Notes: generated from the sequence alone by a model not told the origin. Positions 46,413-57,267 are shown, counted from the stretch's first letter. The stretch: 64,000 nucleotides of DNA from Acinetobacter albensis (GCF_900095025.1 NZ_FMBK01000001.1:225743-289742), one strand, 5' to 3'. Program-made: numbers and translations.

Positions 46413-47486
46413 GTGCAAAAAGATAAATTAAAAGTTGCGTTGTTAGGAATTACACATCCGCACACATCTGGACGAGTAAAAGCACTTCAACGCCGTCAAG
46501 ACATTGAAATTTATGGTGCAGCAGACCAAAGTGAACTTCTAAAACCCTTCTGTGATGCACTAAATATTGAAGTACGAACAAAAGAAGATATTTTAAGTAA
46601 TCCAGATATTGATATGGTTCTTGTCCATTCAAAAAGCTATGAAATGGCAGATCTAACCATTGCAGCTTTACAAGCAGGTAAAGCAGTTTTAGTTGAGAAA
46701 CCTGCTGGTCGTGGTGTAGCAGATACACAACGAATTGTTGATGCAGTCAATGAATATAATGGTTTCGTTCAAGTTGGGTATTGCTGGCGTTTTGCTCCAT
46801 CTATCAACACAATGCATGATTCCATTCAGCAAGGTAAAATCGGTAAAGTATTACAAGTCCGCGCCCATGCTGGATGTTCTCATAATGAAGCAGAAACCGC
46901 ACATATGAGACAACCTGGCGATCTTGGTGGTGCTTTCTTTGTAATTGGTTGTCATTTATTTGACCGAGTTCTTCATCATTTTGGCATGCCTAAATCTGTT
47001 AATGCTCGCATCACCAAATTTAAAGATTTTAAAGGTGAAGAATCGCGTGAAGATGCTGCTGGTGCCATTCTTAATTATGACGATAAAATTGTCGTCGTAG
47101 ACTTCATGTCATGGGATGTTCTACCTTGGACAGAAAGCTGGGATATGACAGCTTATGGTACAGAAGGCATTATGTCTTCACGCTCATTACCTTCATCTTA
47201 TAAACTTTACCAAACTGGTAACGTGGAAGGTACAACAGAAGGTTGGACAGAATGGCATGAAACTAGCTTCCCTGAAATTTGGGCAACCAAAAAAACTGAA
47301 TATTCTCCAGATATTGCAGAAATTGGTAATCCAATCTATTTTGATCGTGAATTAAATGCTTTTCTAGATTCATATTTGAATGGGAAACCTTCACAAGTTC
47401 CTGCTACTCAAGCACACAATATCTCCATCCTTCTCGCAGCATTATTTGAATCTGCTGGTAACAATGGTAATGAAGTCTTTTTATAA
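46413..47486 (+). CDS. Gfo/Idh/MocA-family NAD(P)-dependent oxidoreductase
   Basis: A 357-residue dehydrogenase. The N-terminal Rossmann loop is the variant GITHPHTSGR (12-21). VEKPAGR has the conserved K97, and GGAFFVIGCHLFDRVLHHFG has the catalytic-position H181. Family members oxidise sugars, cyclitols or amino-cyclitols at a ring hydroxyl. This one differs from the IolG-type paralogue at 51695 by its GxTHPHxxG loop. AGGAG precedes the GTG start. The upstream palindromes suggest coregulation with the dioxygenase. The substrate is unknown. Confidence 0.85.
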   Translation: MQKDKLKVALLGITHPHTSGRVKALQRRQDIEIYGAADQSELLKPFCDALNIEVRTKEDILSNPDIDMVLVHSKSYEMADLTIAALQAGKAVLVEKPAGRGVADTQRIVDAVNEYNGFVQVGYCWRFAPSINTMHDSIQQGKIGKVLQVRAHAGCSHNEAETAHMRQPGDLGGAFFVIGCHLFDRVLHHFGMPKSVNARITKFKDFKGEESREDAAGAILNYDDKIVVVDFMSWDVLPWTESWDMTAYGTEGIMSSRSLPSSYKLYQTGNVEGTTEGWTEWHETSFPEIWATKKTEYSPDIAEIGNPIYFDRELNAFLDSYLNGKPSQVPATQAHNISILLAALFESAGNNGNEVFL

Positions 47487-47495
47487 TCATTGAAT

Positions 47496-47525
47496 AAAAA
47501 TGCAGCTATTTATAGTTGCATTTTT
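47496..47525 (+). terminator. Rho-independent terminator after the Gfo/Idh/MocA gene
   Basis: Thirteen-base arms AAAAATGCAGCTA and TAGTTGCATTTTT (one G-U pair) with loop TTTA and five terminal T. Confidence 0.75.
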
Positions 47526-47543
47526 ACTGCTATTTGAGGTTTT

Positions 47544-47834
47544 ATGAATAAAGAAATTAGAGTTGTTGCTAAATTAGCAATTCAACAAGAACACATTAAT
47601 CAAGTTATTGAAGTATTTAAAGTGCTCGTTAATAAGACCCGTAAAGAGTTCGGTTGCTTACAATATGATTTACATCAAGAGGTACATGATCCTGCTACAT
47701 TAATCTTTTTTGAGAAATGGGGAACGATGGATGACCTGAATAAACATTTAAAAACAGCGCACTTTATTGCCTGTTTTAAAGAAGTTGGAAGTATGGTTGA
47801 GCATAATGAAACCCGCATTCTAGAGAAAATATAA
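47544..47834 (+). CDS. Antibiotic biosynthesis monooxygenase (ABM/YgiN-like) domain protein
   Basis: A 96-residue ferredoxin-like dimeric barrel protein. VVAKLAIQQEHINQVIEVFKVLVNKTRKEFGCLQYDLHQEVHDPATLIFFEKW follows the ABM pattern closely. Relatives include quinol monooxygenases such as YgiN, and dimerising partners of other enzymes. In a hydroxyquinol island a role in hydroxylating or protecting a quinol is plausible but not shown. It follows the oxidoreductase after 57 bases that contain a terminator, so it may have reduced or separate expression. Confidence 0.82.
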   Translation: MNKEIRVVAKLAIQQEHINQVIEVFKVLVNKTRKEFGCLQYDLHQEVHDPATLIFFEKWGTMDDLNKHLKTAHFIACFKEVGSMVEHNETRILEKI

Positions 47835-47958
47835 CAGTATATCCAACGTGTTAGTCAGAATATCAATACATAAACTAAAGAATAGTTAAACCTCAACCCT
47901 AATATTTAGAAAGTTGCCTTTTAGTATTATAAGATAAGAGGTAATCTTTTTCTAAAAT

Positions 47959-49149
47959 TTAAGTTTTGTGAATAGATTTTTCAACAAAGAAAGCGATACT
48001 TAGAATAAGTAATCCGCTTAAACTTAATATTGAGCCAATCCAGATGGGTGCTAGCCATCCCATATCATGAGTCAATACCCAGCCACCTAAAAAAGCACCG
48101 AGGGCATTGGCTAAGTTAAATGCAGAGTGATTAAGTGAAGCAGCTAATCCCTGTGCATCACCTGCAACATTCATAAGACGCATTTGTAGGGTATTACTTA
48201 ATCCAATAATTGTCATTCCGATTGCAAATAGACCAGCAATAGCTGTATAAATATTATCCATAAATAAACTCACTAAAATAAATGTGAGTGCAGAACTTAT
48301 TAAAATACCAACAATGGTTTTATTTAGATTTTTATCAGCGAAATGGCCAGCTAACAACCCTCCGATCACCATGCCAACTCCCCAAATCGCAAGCGCAATA
48401 GGAACAATCGAAATATCGGCATGAGTATATTCAGTGAGGATTGGAGAAATATAGCTGTATACAGAAAACATTCCGCCAAATCCAAGAGCCCCAACGGCAA
48501 GAGTCAACCACATATTGATGTTTTTAAGACCGGCTAATTCATTCTTTATACTTGCTGTTTTATGAACAGGAATATTAGGAACAAAAAAGATAATCGCAAT
48601 GAGTGTGATAAAGGCGATAGCTGCCGAAAACTCAAATCCTGATCGCCAACCAAATTGTTGCCCCATCCATGTTGCCAAAGGGACACCAACGACAGTCGCC
48701 GTAGTGAGTCCCATCATCATGAAAGCAACGGCTGTAGAGCGCTGCTTAGGATTTGCAAGTTGAGCCGCGACCAAGGCACCTACACCAAAATATGCGCCAT
48801 GTGGAAGCCCTGCAATAAATCGGGATAATAATACTGTTTCTGGGGTATGAGCTAAAGCTGTCAAAGCATTTGCAATACCGTAAAACAACATGAGTATAAG
48901 GAGTAAAGTCTTACGAGGAAGCTGGGCACTTGAGATAGCAATAATGGGGGCACCAATCACCACGCCTAAGGCATACGCACTAATAAAATAACCAGCATCA
49001 GGAATAGAGACCTGTAAATCTTCCGCAATTTCCTGAATTAGGCCCATCGCTACAAATTCAGTTGTACCGATACAGAATCCTCCAATTGCAAGAGCGAGGA
49101 TAACGGCAAAAAGTGAATATGAGTGAGGTAAGGTAGGATCAGATGTCAT
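47959..49149 (-). CDS. DHA1-family MFS transporter (AraJ/YdhP-like)
   Basis: A 396-residue, 12-helix transporter. The N-terminal motif ALAIGGFCIGTTEFVAMGLIQEIAEDL and the later PHGAYFGVGALVAAQLANPKQRSTAVAFMMMGLTTATVVGVPLATWMGQQFGWR are typical of the AraJ/PbuE-type efflux group. I start at the ATG at 49149; a TTG three codons earlier is less likely. It is probably an exporter of sugar- or drug-like solutes, so it may remove toxic intermediates of the island. It lies convergent to the ABM gene and has no close partner. Confidence 0.85.
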   Translation of the reverse strand: MTSDPTLPHSYSLFAVILALAIGGFCIGTTEFVAMGLIQEIAEDLQVSIPDAGYFISAYALGVVIGAPIIAISSAQLPRKTLLLILMLFYGIANALTALAHTPETVLLSRFIAGLPHGAYFGVGALVAAQLANPKQRSTAVAFMMMGLTTATVVGVPLATWMGQQFGWRSGFEFSAAIAFITLIAIIFFVPNIPVHKTASIKNELAGLKNINMWLTLAVGALGFGGMFSVYSYISPILTEYTHADISIVPIALAIWGVGMVIGGLLAGHFADKNLNKTIVGILISSALTFILVSLFMDNIYTAIAGLFAIGMTIIGLSNTLQMRLMNVAGDAQGLAASLNHSAFNLANALGAFLGGWVLTHDMGWLAPIWIGSILSLSGLLILSIAFFVEKSIHKT

Positions 49150-49378
49150 AATAGGCAAAGAGAATATTCAGTTATAGTTTAAAGATAAAACGAGCCTAGA
49201 AAGTTAATTATTAAATCCACAGAAGCTATCAGCAGGTTTTGGATAGCAACCTTGAATTATGTATTGATTCAACATAATGCTTTCAAAACTGTCACACCTC
49301 ATGTTTAAATTCGCCGAGCTTTAATTAAATATTTTATAAACAAAATAAAATCGACGTTTTTAAAACGTATTTTTGAAA

Positions 49379-49407
49379 CCCCAATAGCTTAAAAATTACT
49401 ATTGGGG
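49379..49407 (-). terminator. Terminator hairpin after the sugar isomerase-type gene
   Basis: Perfect 9-bp arms CCCCAATAG (49379-49387) and CTATTGGGG (49399-49407), 11-base loop, ten bases beyond the minus-strand stop. The T-run is only three bases. Confidence 0.55.
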
Positions 49408-49416
49408 TAAAAGCTA

Positions 49417-50280
49417 TTAAGCTGTTACAGAATTGAATGCATTGATTGTGGTTTCATATGCATTTTTTGCCATTTCTTCAAGTGTTAAAATACGGTGATC
49501 TTGAGAAATTAGTTCAACGCCATAATAAGACTGGCTAAACCCTGCTTTCTTAATTTCATTTAAAAATAATGGAATATCAAAAGATCCTTCACCACACAAT
49601 TTACGATGATGAGTTGAATCATTAAAAAGATCGCCTTGTATATCTTCAGCTGCATCATTAAGTTCAACAGACTTGAGTAAGTGTGTCGGAACCATACTAA
49701 TTTTTTCAAAATCAATATTTCCACGTGCTAAATGCCAAATATCCAAGCACAGACCACCGTTGGCATCTCCAGTATCAACAACTTTCAAACCATCTTCTAA
49801 AGTAGCCAATCGAGAGAACGGCATAATTTCTAATGCAACATTTGCATTCACTTGAGCGACTTGTTTACATAACTTTGAGAACTCATCTGACATGTTTTCA
49901 AGAGTATTCGGTGAGTTTTCGAATGGTCTAGCACCAACTTTTAAATTACACATTCCTAACTCTGCACCGAGTTCGATCATTTTAGATCGTTCATAGTCAG
50001 ACACATTTCTTGCTTCACCATCTAGATACCAATCGAGTAAAATTTCAAGCTCAAAATATTTGATATCATTGTCTTTAAATAACTGACGGATAGTTGCAAG
50101 ACTATTCTGCGCCAAAGTCGCTTGAAGATCACTCAGTACAAGGCCAATCCCTTTCCACCCTGCTTTTGAAGCAGCTTCAACTCGCTGTTGTAAGGTAAAT
50201 GGACTAATTTCTGTTGGAGCACCGGGGTATACATTCCCAGCCAAAGTCCAATAAGCAGCTAATAAATCTGGTTTTTTCAT
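49417..50280 (-). CDS. Sugar phosphate isomerase/epimerase-type TIM barrel protein
   Basis: A 287-residue xylose-isomerase-like TIM barrel. Metal-site residues in the expected places are E151 (ALEIMPF), D180 and H183 (LCLDIWHLARG), the histidine pair near 224 and E256 (YGVELIS). The fold includes IolE (inosose dehydratase), IolH/IolI and keto-glycoside lyases. Lying in one run with an IolG-like dehydrogenase, it is most likely a dehydratase, epimerase or lyase acting on the keto product. It is the last gene of the minus-strand run IolG-like, FucP-like, this gene. Confidence 0.85.
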   Translation of the reverse strand: MKKPDLLAAYWTLAGNVYPGAPTEISPFTLQQRVEAASKAGWKGIGLVLSDLQATLAQNSLATIRQLFKDNDIKYFELEILLDWYLDGEARNVSDYERSKMIELGAELGMCNLKVGARPFENSPNTLENMSDEFSKLCKQVAQVNANVALEIMPFSRLATLEDGLKVVDTGDANGGLCLDIWHLARGNIDFEKISMVPTHLLKSVELNDAAEDIQGDLFNDSTHHRKLCGEGSFDIPLFLNEIKKAGFSQSYYGVELISQDHRILTLEEMAKNAYETTINAFNSVTA

Positions 50281-50311
50281 AAAATATTTCCTTTAATTTG
50301 TGTTACGAAAT

Positions 50312-51583
50312 TCATGATTTCGCGAATTTATATCCAGTAAGGTCTTGAGTAATCGCACACCAGCAAATTACTGCATAACAAATTGCAGGAATAATAAATG
50401 CTGTAGAAATACTCGTTAAATCTGAAAGATAACCCATGACAAGAGGTAAAATTGCACCACCAACAAACATGGTGACCATGAGAGATGCAGCCATTTGAGA
50501 TTTTTTCCCAAGACCGCGGACACCCATTGAGAAGATTGTTGGATACAATGTCGATTTGAATAAAAACATGCAAATCAGTACGATAACTGATAGATACTGA
50601 TATCCCAACATGACAAATGAACATGCTACAACACAGACAGCACTGTTAAAAATTTGCAATTTTCTTGGATCAACATATTTCATAATGAAGATACCTAAGA
50701 AACGACCTGTCATATAACAGAACATAGCCATAGACAAGAAATAAGCTGCTTTACTTGGAGTAATACCACTCCAATGTTCAATCACATAATTAATAAAAAA
50801 TGCGCCGATACCAAAATGTGCTCCGTTATAACAAAATTGGGAAAGCATCGCTTTACGCACATTTTTATTTTTTAATAATGGGATATTTTCATACACAATA
50901 TCTTCTGGGCTTGGTTCAATACTATTTTCATCTTCATGATTTGATTCAGGAAGTTTGATCGAAATAACATATCCAATTACGCAAAGTACCAGAATAGAAA
51001 GCACGGCATAGGTCATGGTTGCTGGTTCTACATAGAACCCTGCAACAGTTCCAGCTGGAATAAAAAATACTGCCCCCCCCACTAAAGGACCACACATACC
51101 ACCCATGCCACCAAATGCTTGAGCCATAGTTAAACGACGAGTTGCACTCTTTGGATCACCTAATTTAGTAGCATATAAGTTACACACAATTTCTAAACAG
51201 GCTAAGCCAGTTGCCAATATAAAAATTGCAGTTAAGAATGCTGAAAACGTGCCAATTTGAGCAGCAGGAACAAAGCCCATACACCCAATTGCGAATAGTA
51301 GTAAGCCAACAATTATAGAATTTTTATACCCATATCGCTTCATTAACAAACCAACAGGAATGGCCGAAAGAAAATAGGCTCCTAGATAAGCGGTCTGGAT
51401 AAATGCTGACTGGCCATGTGAAATATGGAAGACATCTTGGAAATGCTTATTAAGAATATCCAACAGCGTGTGTGAAAATGCCCACATGAAATTGAAAGCA
51501 ATGACTAAAATCATCGTCGCCTTTAACGATAGAACTTTCTTACTCACTGGTGCATCCGCGATTTTACTTAAACTTGCGTCCAT
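50312..51583 (-). CDS. FucP-family sugar:H+ symporter (MFS)
   Basis: A 423-residue, 12-helix transporter. FNFMWAFSHTLLDILNKHFQ has D42, and LACLEIVCNLYATKLG has E131; these match the proton/substrate residues D46 and E135 of the E. coli fucose symporter FucP. Uptake of a sugar or cyclitol is therefore likely, as a second importer besides the ABC system across the divergent promoter. It is 31 bases before the TIM-barrel gene and 111 bases after the dehydrogenase gene. Confidence 0.85.
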   Translation of the reverse strand: MDASLSKIADAPVSKKVLSLKATMILVIAFNFMWAFSHTLLDILNKHFQDVFHISHGQSAFIQTAYLGAYFLSAIPVGLLMKRYGYKNSIIVGLLLFAIGCMGFVPAAQIGTFSAFLTAIFILATGLACLEIVCNLYATKLGDPKSATRRLTMAQAFGGMGGMCGPLVGGAVFFIPAGTVAGFYVEPATMTYAVLSILVLCVIGYVISIKLPESNHEDENSIEPSPEDIVYENIPLLKNKNVRKAMLSQFCYNGAHFGIGAFFINYVIEHWSGITPSKAAYFLSMAMFCYMTGRFLGIFIMKYVDPRKLQIFNSAVCVVACSFVMLGYQYLSVIVLICMFLFKSTLYPTIFSMGVRGLGKKSQMAASLMVTMFVGGAILPLVMGYLSDLTSISTAFIIPAICYAVICWCAITQDLTGYKFAKS

Positions 51584-51694
51584 TGCGAGTTTCCTTGTAA
51601 ATAGGTAATAGCATCTCTAATGAAGTATGTTTTATACATACTTCATTAATTAATTCTGTTTTCTTAGTGGTTTAATCTATTTACGTGCTACGCA

Positions 51695-52720
51695 TTAAGC
51701 AGCAAGAGATTTTGAAGGGCCTTCAGGATTTACAATAATAGCTTGATTACTCTCAACCGACTCCATTGCACAAACTGCAAGATAGAGGGCTTGTAATCCA
51801 TCAAATAAGCTAGTTGGGAATTCTTGACTATCAACTAAGCAAGCAACAAAGACATCAAATTCTTTTCGATAAGAATCCACATAACGTTCTAAAAAGAAAT
51901 TTAATAAAGGTTGTTGCGAACTTGTGAAATCATGAGTGTATTTTTTCAACGTAGAAGGTCGGTGATTCTGAGTTTTTAACAACCCTTGAGAACCCAAAAC
52001 TTCAATACGTTGGTCATATCCATATACTGCTTCACGACAGTTATTAATGATACATTGCTTACCTGATTTTGTTTTCAGGGTAATACTACAAGTATCATAA
52101 TCATTAATTGTTTCTAACTCTTCATCCACTAATCGGCTTGCTGTTGCAAAAATTTCAACTGGTTCTTCACCAAGGATGTGACGAGCAGTATCAAAGTCAT
52201 GAATTGTCATGTCTTTGAAAATACCACCAGATGTTTTCATGTATTCTACTGGTTGCATGCCAGGATCACGGCTAGTAATAATGACTTGACGAACTTCACC
52301 AATTTCATTATTTAAAATTGCATTTTTAATCGCAATTGTGTCTTCATCAAAACGACGATTAAATGCCAACATGACTTTACCATTATGGCTTTGAATCTCT
52401 TGTACCGCTGTAATAGAACGCCCAAAATCCAGATCAATAGGTTTTTCACACAATACAGGTTTCTTGCATTTGACAGCATGTAGCATTAAATCAACATGCA
52501 AGTCAGTTGCAGTAGCAATTACAATCGCATCAATATCATCACGATTGATAGCTTCATAATAGTCATAAACTGCTTCACAATTTAACTCTTTTGCTAATTT
52601 ATCTACTCCTTCTTTCCAAGGATCAGCAATAAGTTTAAGTTCACATTGTGTATTTAAAAATGCACTCTTAGAATGGATCTGAGCGATGCGTCCCGCACCT
52701 AGAATTGCTACTTTTAACAT
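51695..52720 (-). CDS. Inositol 2-dehydrogenase-like Gfo/Idh/MocA oxidoreductase
   Basis: A 341-residue NAD-dependent dehydrogenase. GAGRIA (8-13) is the dinucleotide loop, and CEKPIDLD has K93. GGIFKDMTIHDFDTARHIL has D170 and H174, the Lys-Asp-His set of IolG enzymes that oxidise myo-inositol to scyllo-inosose. Related IolG-type enzymes oxidise other cyclitols or hexopyranoses, so the substrate is open. I use the ATG at 52720 with AGGAAG seven bases upstream; the frame runs 11 residues further. It is divergent from the ChvE-type gene. Confidence 0.88.
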   Translation of the reverse strand: MLKVAILGAGRIAQIHSKSAFLNTQCELKLIADPWKEGVDKLAKELNCEAVYDYYEAINRDDIDAIVIATATDLHVDLMLHAVKCKKPVLCEKPIDLDFGRSITAVQEIQSHNGKVMLAFNRRFDEDTIAIKNAILNNEIGEVRQVIITSRDPGMQPVEYMKTSGGIFKDMTIHDFDTARHILGEEPVEIFATASRLVDEELETINDYDTCSITLKTKSGKQCIINNCREAVYGYDQRIEVLGSQGLLKTQNHRPSTLKKYTHDFTSSQQPLLNFFLERYVDSYRKEFDVFVACLVDSQEFPTSLFDGLQALYLAVCAMESVESNQAIIVNPEGPSKSLAA

Positions 52721-53307
52721 ATAGATACTTCCTTTTAATAACGATGACTTCAAAAACTACTTATTCTTGATGACTCTTAGGGTATACAAGCTAATTTTGA
52801 AAAAAAATAACTATTTCTAAAAACACTTTTTCATTTTTGAAATTAATGTTCCTACTGCCTTATCACTTTTAAAGAAAAATTAGAAGCCCTTTATTTTTCC
52901 ACAGAACGCAAAATACTTTTTCATTTTTTGACATTTTTTTCCAGATTTTGCGCTTCTATACTCCAAGTCAATTAATAAACACCATGTCCAATAATTCATC
53001 ATTGGAAAAAACTGATTAACCGACAGGAGCGTCGTGAAAGATTAAGGAAAATGAACTATGGATCGTTCTTAAGACTTGAAAATGCTACATCAATGAGCCC
53101 AATTAAAAATTGTTAATCACAATATTAGGGTAAGTAAACATAGCAATTCATCTAGATAAGACATTCGAATCAATTATGAAATAACAAGATCATTAAAAGT
53201 CCATTTTGATACTGAGATGATCAATTTTCAAAGCAGTCATGCATTTTTTAAATGGAATTTAAAAGAATGTAGATCTTAATCCTGCTTAAAGCTAAAGGAA
53301 ACATACA
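52721..53307. promoter_or_regulatory. 587-base divergent control region, IolG-like gene / ChvE-like gene
   Basis: The region is AT-rich and without a convincing gene. The 14-mer ACTTTTTCATTTTT occurs twice in the same orientation, near 52824 and 52914, about 90 bases apart, each followed by T(n)GA. This spacing suits a looping repressor (LacI or RpiR type), although no such regulator is encoded in the window next to it. AAAGGAAAC precedes the ChvE-like ATG. Confidence 0.5.
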
Positions 53308-54372
53308 ATGAAAATGTATAAAACGCTAACCACCTCTGTAGTCACTATTGCCTTAGCAGCATTTGCAAATTGCACTTATGCCGCTGGAGAATTAATTGGT
53401 ATTGCCTTACCCAATAAAACAGAGGCACGATGGATCATGGATGGCAATAACATTGTCAACAACTTGAAAGCCAAGGGTTATAAGACTGACTTGCAATATT
53501 CAACCTATGATGTACCAACACAAATTTCTCAAATTGAGAACATGATTACAGCAGGTGTGAAAGTTCTGATCGTTAGCCCTGTTGATGGTGCAACAGTATC
53601 TAATGTCCTACGTAAAGCCAAGCAGAAAGGCATCAAAGTAATTTCATACGATAAATTGATTATGAAAACTAATGATGTTGATTACTATGCAACCTTTGAT
53701 AATTTCCACGTTGGTGTACTGCAAGGGACATCAATTGTTCAAAAACTTGGATTAAATGCCGGGAAAGGTCCATTTAATATTGAACTTTTTGCTGGTTCTC
53801 TAGATGACAATAATGCTCATATGTTCAATGCTGGTGCAATGTCGGTATTGAACCCATATATCGCTAAAGGCAAACTTGTAGTACGTAGTAAGCAAACCAC
53901 TCTTGCTAAAGTTGCAACCTTACGTTGGGAAGGTGCAACGGCACAAGCACGTATGGATAATCTACTGAGTGCTTTTTATGGAGGAGCTCGTTTGAATGCT
54001 GTTTTAGCACCGAATGACAATCTAGCAACAGGCATTATATCTTCTCTGAAAGGTGTCGGTTATGGTCGCCCTACTCAACCAATGCCTGTCATTACTGGTC
54101 AGGATGCTCAGCCATCTAATATCAAAGCAATTATCCGTGGTGATCAGACCTCAACCGTGTTTAAAGACACTCGTTTATTAGCTAAAGCTGCTGCTGAAAT
54201 GGTTGATGCAATTGTTAAACACAAACCAGTTCCTGTAAACGATACCAAATCTTATAAAAATGGCTCCAAAATCGTAGCAACTTATTTAGTTAAGCCTGTT
54301 TTAGTGGATAAGAGTAACTGGGATGCAGTCCTCGTAAAATCTGGTTATTACAAAGCAAATCAACTGAAATAA
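53308..54372 (+). CDS. chvE: ChvE-type monosaccharide ABC transporter substrate-binding protein
   Basis: A 354-residue periplasmic protein with a signal peptide cleaved around 25-26 (CTYA/AGEL). It is a type I periplasmic-binding fold. [19 protein letters not shown] and [28 protein letters not shown] are typical of ChvE, the multiple-sugar receptor of Agrobacterium. The pattern [14 protein letters not shown] also matches ChvE. Its partner ATPase and permease follow. Likely ligands are aldoses or related cyclic polyols; specificity cannot be read from the sequence. Confidence 0.88.
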   Translation: MKMYKTLTTSVVTIALAAFANCTYAAGELIGIALPNKTEARWIMDGNNIVNNLKAKGYKTDLQYSTYDVPTQISQIENMITAGVKVLIVSPVDGATVSNVLRKAKQKGIKVISYDKLIMKTNDVDYYATFDNFHVGVLQGTSIVQKLGLNAGKGPFNIELFAGSLDDNNAHMFNAGAMSVLNPYIAKGKLVVRSKQTTLAKVATLRWEGATAQARMDNLLSAFYGGARLNAVLAPNDNLATGIISSLKGVGYGRPTQPMPVITGQDAQPSNIKAIIRGDQTSTVFKDTRLLAKAAAEMVDAIVKHKPVPVNDTKSYKNGSKIVATYLVKPVLVDKSNWDAVLVKSGYYKANQLK

Positions 54373-54472
54373 GTTTTGGACTTCATTCTCTGAAGATTCC
54401 TTTAAGCAGAAGCTAAGGCGATTAATATGGATAAATGTTGGTCAGTAGACCTGACCAACAGAGGGTTACTGT

Positions 54473-56011
54473 ATGGAAACAATACTTGAAATGCGTGGCA
54501 TTAAAAAGTGTTTTGGGCATGTTCAGGCACTGAGTCATGTCGACATGGTTGTTAAGAAAGGAGAAATCCACGCAATTTGTGGTGAAAATGGCGCTGGAAA
54601 ATCCACATTAATGAAAGTTTTGAGCGGTGTATACCCGTATGGCTCTTTTGATGGTCAAATTCTCTATCAAGGTGAGGAGCAAAAATTTTCTAATATTCAT
54701 AACAGTGAAGAAAAAGGAATTATTATTATTCACCAAGAGTTAGCTCTTGTACCTATGCTCTCCATTACTGAAAATATATTTCTTGGGAATGAACAATCCA
54801 AAGTAGGCATTATTAACTGGAATACCTCTTATAAAAAGACCAAACAAGTTCTTGATAAAGTAGGTTTATCTGATTCCCCTGATTCTTTAATTAGCGATCT
54901 TGGAATAGGAAAACAGCAGCTAGTTGAAATTGCAAAAGCATTATCAAAAGAAGTCAAACTGTTGATTTTGGATGAACCAACAGCCAGTTTAAATGACAAT
55001 GATAGTGACCGATTATTAACCCTATTATTAGAACTGAAAGCACAGGGCGTTACTTCAATTATTATCTCTCATAAGCTAAATGAAATATCTAAAGTAGCCG
55101 ATAGCATCACAATCATACGTGATGGTGCTTCCGTAGATTATCTGAATTGTAGAGAAGAAGATGTTAGTGAAGACCGAATTATTAAAGCAATGGTTGGTCG
55201 TGATATGGAGGATCGTTATCCGAAACGATCACCGAATATTGGCGAAGTTTTATTTGAAGTCAAAGACTGGCATGTTGATCATCCCAACCATGCTTCACGT
55301 GAAGTAATTAAAGGAATCAGCATCAACGCGCGTAAGGGTGAAATTGTTGGAATTGCTGGACTTATGGGTTCAGGACGCACTGAGCTTGCAATGAGTATCT
55401 TCGGTAAATCTTACGGCAAGAATATTCGTGGCACAGTATCAGTTCATGGCAAATTGATTGATGTATCTACTGTCAGAAAAGCTATTGATAATGGTTTGGC
55501 CTATGTAACGGAAGATAGAAAAGGTTACGGATTATTACTAGAGGAAAGTATTAAAAAAAATACTTCTTTAGCCAACCTTTCAGGTATTTCTAAGAATTTA
55601 GTAGTTAATGACTATCAAGAAACAAAAATTGCAAAAGAATTTCGGAGCAAGCTCAGAATTAGAAGTGCCGATGTAGAACAACATACCGGTAATTTATCAG
55701 GTGGTAATCAGCAAAAAGTGGTGATTAGCAAATGGTTATTTACTGCACCCGACGTTCTAATCTTAGATGAGCCTACACGTGGTGTTGATGTAGGTGCAAA
55801 GTATGAAATCTATACGATTATTGATCAGGTAGTCCAAGAGGGTAAATGTATTGTCATGATTTCTTCTGAGATGCCAGAACTATTAGGTATGTGTGATCGG
55901 ATTTATGTCATGAATGAAGGAAAGATTGTTGGTGAGTTTCTAGCAAAAGATGCAAATCAAGAAGCCATTATGCGATCTATTATGAAGAATGGAGATAACT
56001 TAAATGAATAA
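54473..56011 (+). CDS. gguA: Sugar ABC transporter ATP-binding protein (GguA/MmsA-like)
   Basis: A 512-residue protein with two ABC domains in tandem, as usual for monosaccharide importers. The first has Walker [10 protein letters not shown] (37-45) and Walker [11 protein letters not shown]. The second has a degenerate Walker A ([10 protein letters not shown]), signature LSGGNQQK and [19 protein letters not shown]. It lies 100 bases after the binding-protein gene, and its stop overlaps the permease start by eight bases. Confidence 0.92.
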   Translation: METILEMRGIKKCFGHVQALSHVDMVVKKGEIHAICGENGAGKSTLMKVLSGVYPYGSFDGQILYQGEEQKFSNIHNSEEKGIIIIHQELALVPMLSITENIFLGNEQSKVGIINWNTSYKKTKQVLDKVGLSDSPDSLISDLGIGKQQLVEIAKALSKEVKLLILDEPTASLNDNDSDRLLTLLLELKAQGVTSIIISHKLNEISKVADSITIIRDGASVDYLNCREEDVSEDRIIKAMVGRDMEDRYPKRSPNIGEVLFEVKDWHVDHPNHASREVIKGISINARKGEIVGIAGLMGSGRTELAMSIFGKSYGKNIRGTVSVHGKLIDVSTVRKAIDNGLAYVTEDRKGYGLLLEESIKKNTSLANLSGISKNLVVNDYQETKIAKEFRSKLRIRSADVEQHTGNLSGGNQQKVVISKWLFTAPDVLILDEPTRGVDVGAKYEIYTIIDQVVQEGKCIVMISSEMPELLGMCDRIYVMNEGKIVGEFLAKDANQEAIMRSIMKNGDNLNE

Positions 56012-57218
56012 TACCAATAGCGCAGAAGCTCCCAACAAAATCAATGATAGTGAGAGTAAAAAGTTAAACACAAACTTCCTAGCTCACGGGTTAAAGGAAT
56101 ATGGCTTGTTATGTGCATTGATAATTATTGTGACATTCTTCCAGTTTGCCACAAATAATATTTTGCTACAGCCATTAAATCTGACAAATTTAATCTTGCA
56201 GAATGGCTATATTGTCATCATGGCATTGGGAATGCTCATGGTGATTGTAAGTGGACAAATCGATCTGTCTGTTGGCTCAGTAGTTGGTTTAACTGGAGCT
56301 CTAGCAGCCAGTCTAATGGTCACACATGAAATGCCCCTTGTGCCAGCGATGTTAATTTGTATTCTAGCTGGTGCTGTGATTGGGGCTATTCAAGGTTATT
56401 GGGTGGCCTATTGGAGAGTACCATCATTTATCGTCACTTTAGCGGGAATGCTAGTGTTTCGAGGTTTAACACTAATTTTTCTTGATGGTCAGTCTGTTGG
56501 TCCATTTGAAGATAGTTTTAATGTGATTAGCTCTGGCTTTATTCCTGATTTTTTTGGTATTGAAGGTTTACATGTCACGTCACTTCTACTTGGAATTGTA
56601 GTTAGCATAACTTTTTTTGTGATTGAATTCCGTCAGCGCAAACAAGCAGCATTACATGGTATTGAGAGTAGTTCGATGGTGCTTTTTGTGCTGAAGAACT
56701 TAGCATTAAGTACAGCTATTATCGCATTTTCTTACTTGTTAGCCTTGTATCAAGGTATGCCGATTGTTTTGATTATTATGGGAGTCTTGGTTGCATTCTA
56801 TACTTTCATTATGAACAGAACTACTATCGGGCGTCGTATTTATGCGGTTGGTGGTAATGCAAAAGCAGCTCAGCTCTCTGGTATCAAAACTGAACGTGTA
56901 ATTTTCTTTGCGTTTGTAAATATGGGGATTCTAGCTGCCTTCGCTGGGCTAATGTTTGCAGCTCGTTTAAATAGTGCTACTCCATCTGGCGGTTACGGTT
57001 TTGAATTAGATGTGATTGCAGCCTGTTTCATTGGTGGTGCATCTGCATCTGGTGGTGTTGGAAAAGTTTTTGCTGTTGTTATTGGTGCTTTCATTATGGG
57101 TGTCATGAATAACGGTATGTCTATCATGGGAATTGGTGTTGACTATCAACAAGTTATTAAAGGTCTCGTACTACTTGGTGCCGTTCTAATCGACGTTTAT
57201 ACCAAAAATAAGGCATAA
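56004..57218 (+). CDS. gguB: Sugar ABC transporter permease (GguB/MmsB-like)
   Basis: A 404-residue permease with about 10 membrane segments. [27 protein letters not shown] is the signature of the RbsC/XylH/GguB family, and [23 protein letters not shown] is the cytoplasmic coupling segment. Length is at the long end of the family, as in GguB. It is translationally overlapped with gguA and followed by a strong terminator. Confidence 0.92.
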   Translation: MNNTNSAEAPNKINDSESKKLNTNFLAHGLKEYGLLCALIIIVTFFQFATNNILLQPLNLTNLILQNGYIVIMALGMLMVIVSGQIDLSVGSVVGLTGALAASLMVTHEMPLVPAMLICILAGAVIGAIQGYWVAYWRVPSFIVTLAGMLVFRGLTLIFLDGQSVGPFEDSFNVISSGFIPDFFGIEGLHVTSLLLGIVVSITFFVIEFRQRKQAALHGIESSSMVLFVLKNLALSTAIIAFSYLLALYQGMPIVLIIMGVLVAFYTFIMNRTTIGRRIYAVGGNAKAAQLSGIKTERVIFFAFVNMGILAAFAGLMFAARLNSATPSGGYGFELDVIAACFIGGASASGGVGKVFAVVIGAFIMGVMNNGMSIMGIGVDYQQVIKGLVLLGAVLIDVYTKNKA

Positions 57219-57224
57219 GTTAAT

Positions 57225-57267
57225 AGCCTTTGATGTGATAAAAAATCACATCAAAGGCTTAATTTTT
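57225..57267 (+). terminator. Rho-independent terminator of the sugar ABC operon
   Basis: Perfect 15-bp arms AGCCTTTGATGTGAT (57225-57239) and ATCACATCAAAGGCT (57245-57259) with a 5-base loop and TAATTTTT. It is the strongest hairpin in the window. Confidence 0.88.

Noticed and set aside
52928..52962. TTGACA and TATACT as a promoter in the divergent sugar region
   Set aside because: The boxes are 23 bases apart, too far for a standard sigma-70 promoter.
53051..53116. 21-codon ORF (MNYGSFLRLE...) with AAGGAAA before it, upstream of the ChvE-like gene
   Set aside because: The ribosome-binding site is too close to the ATG, the product has no clear feature, and such short frames are expected by chance in 587 bases.
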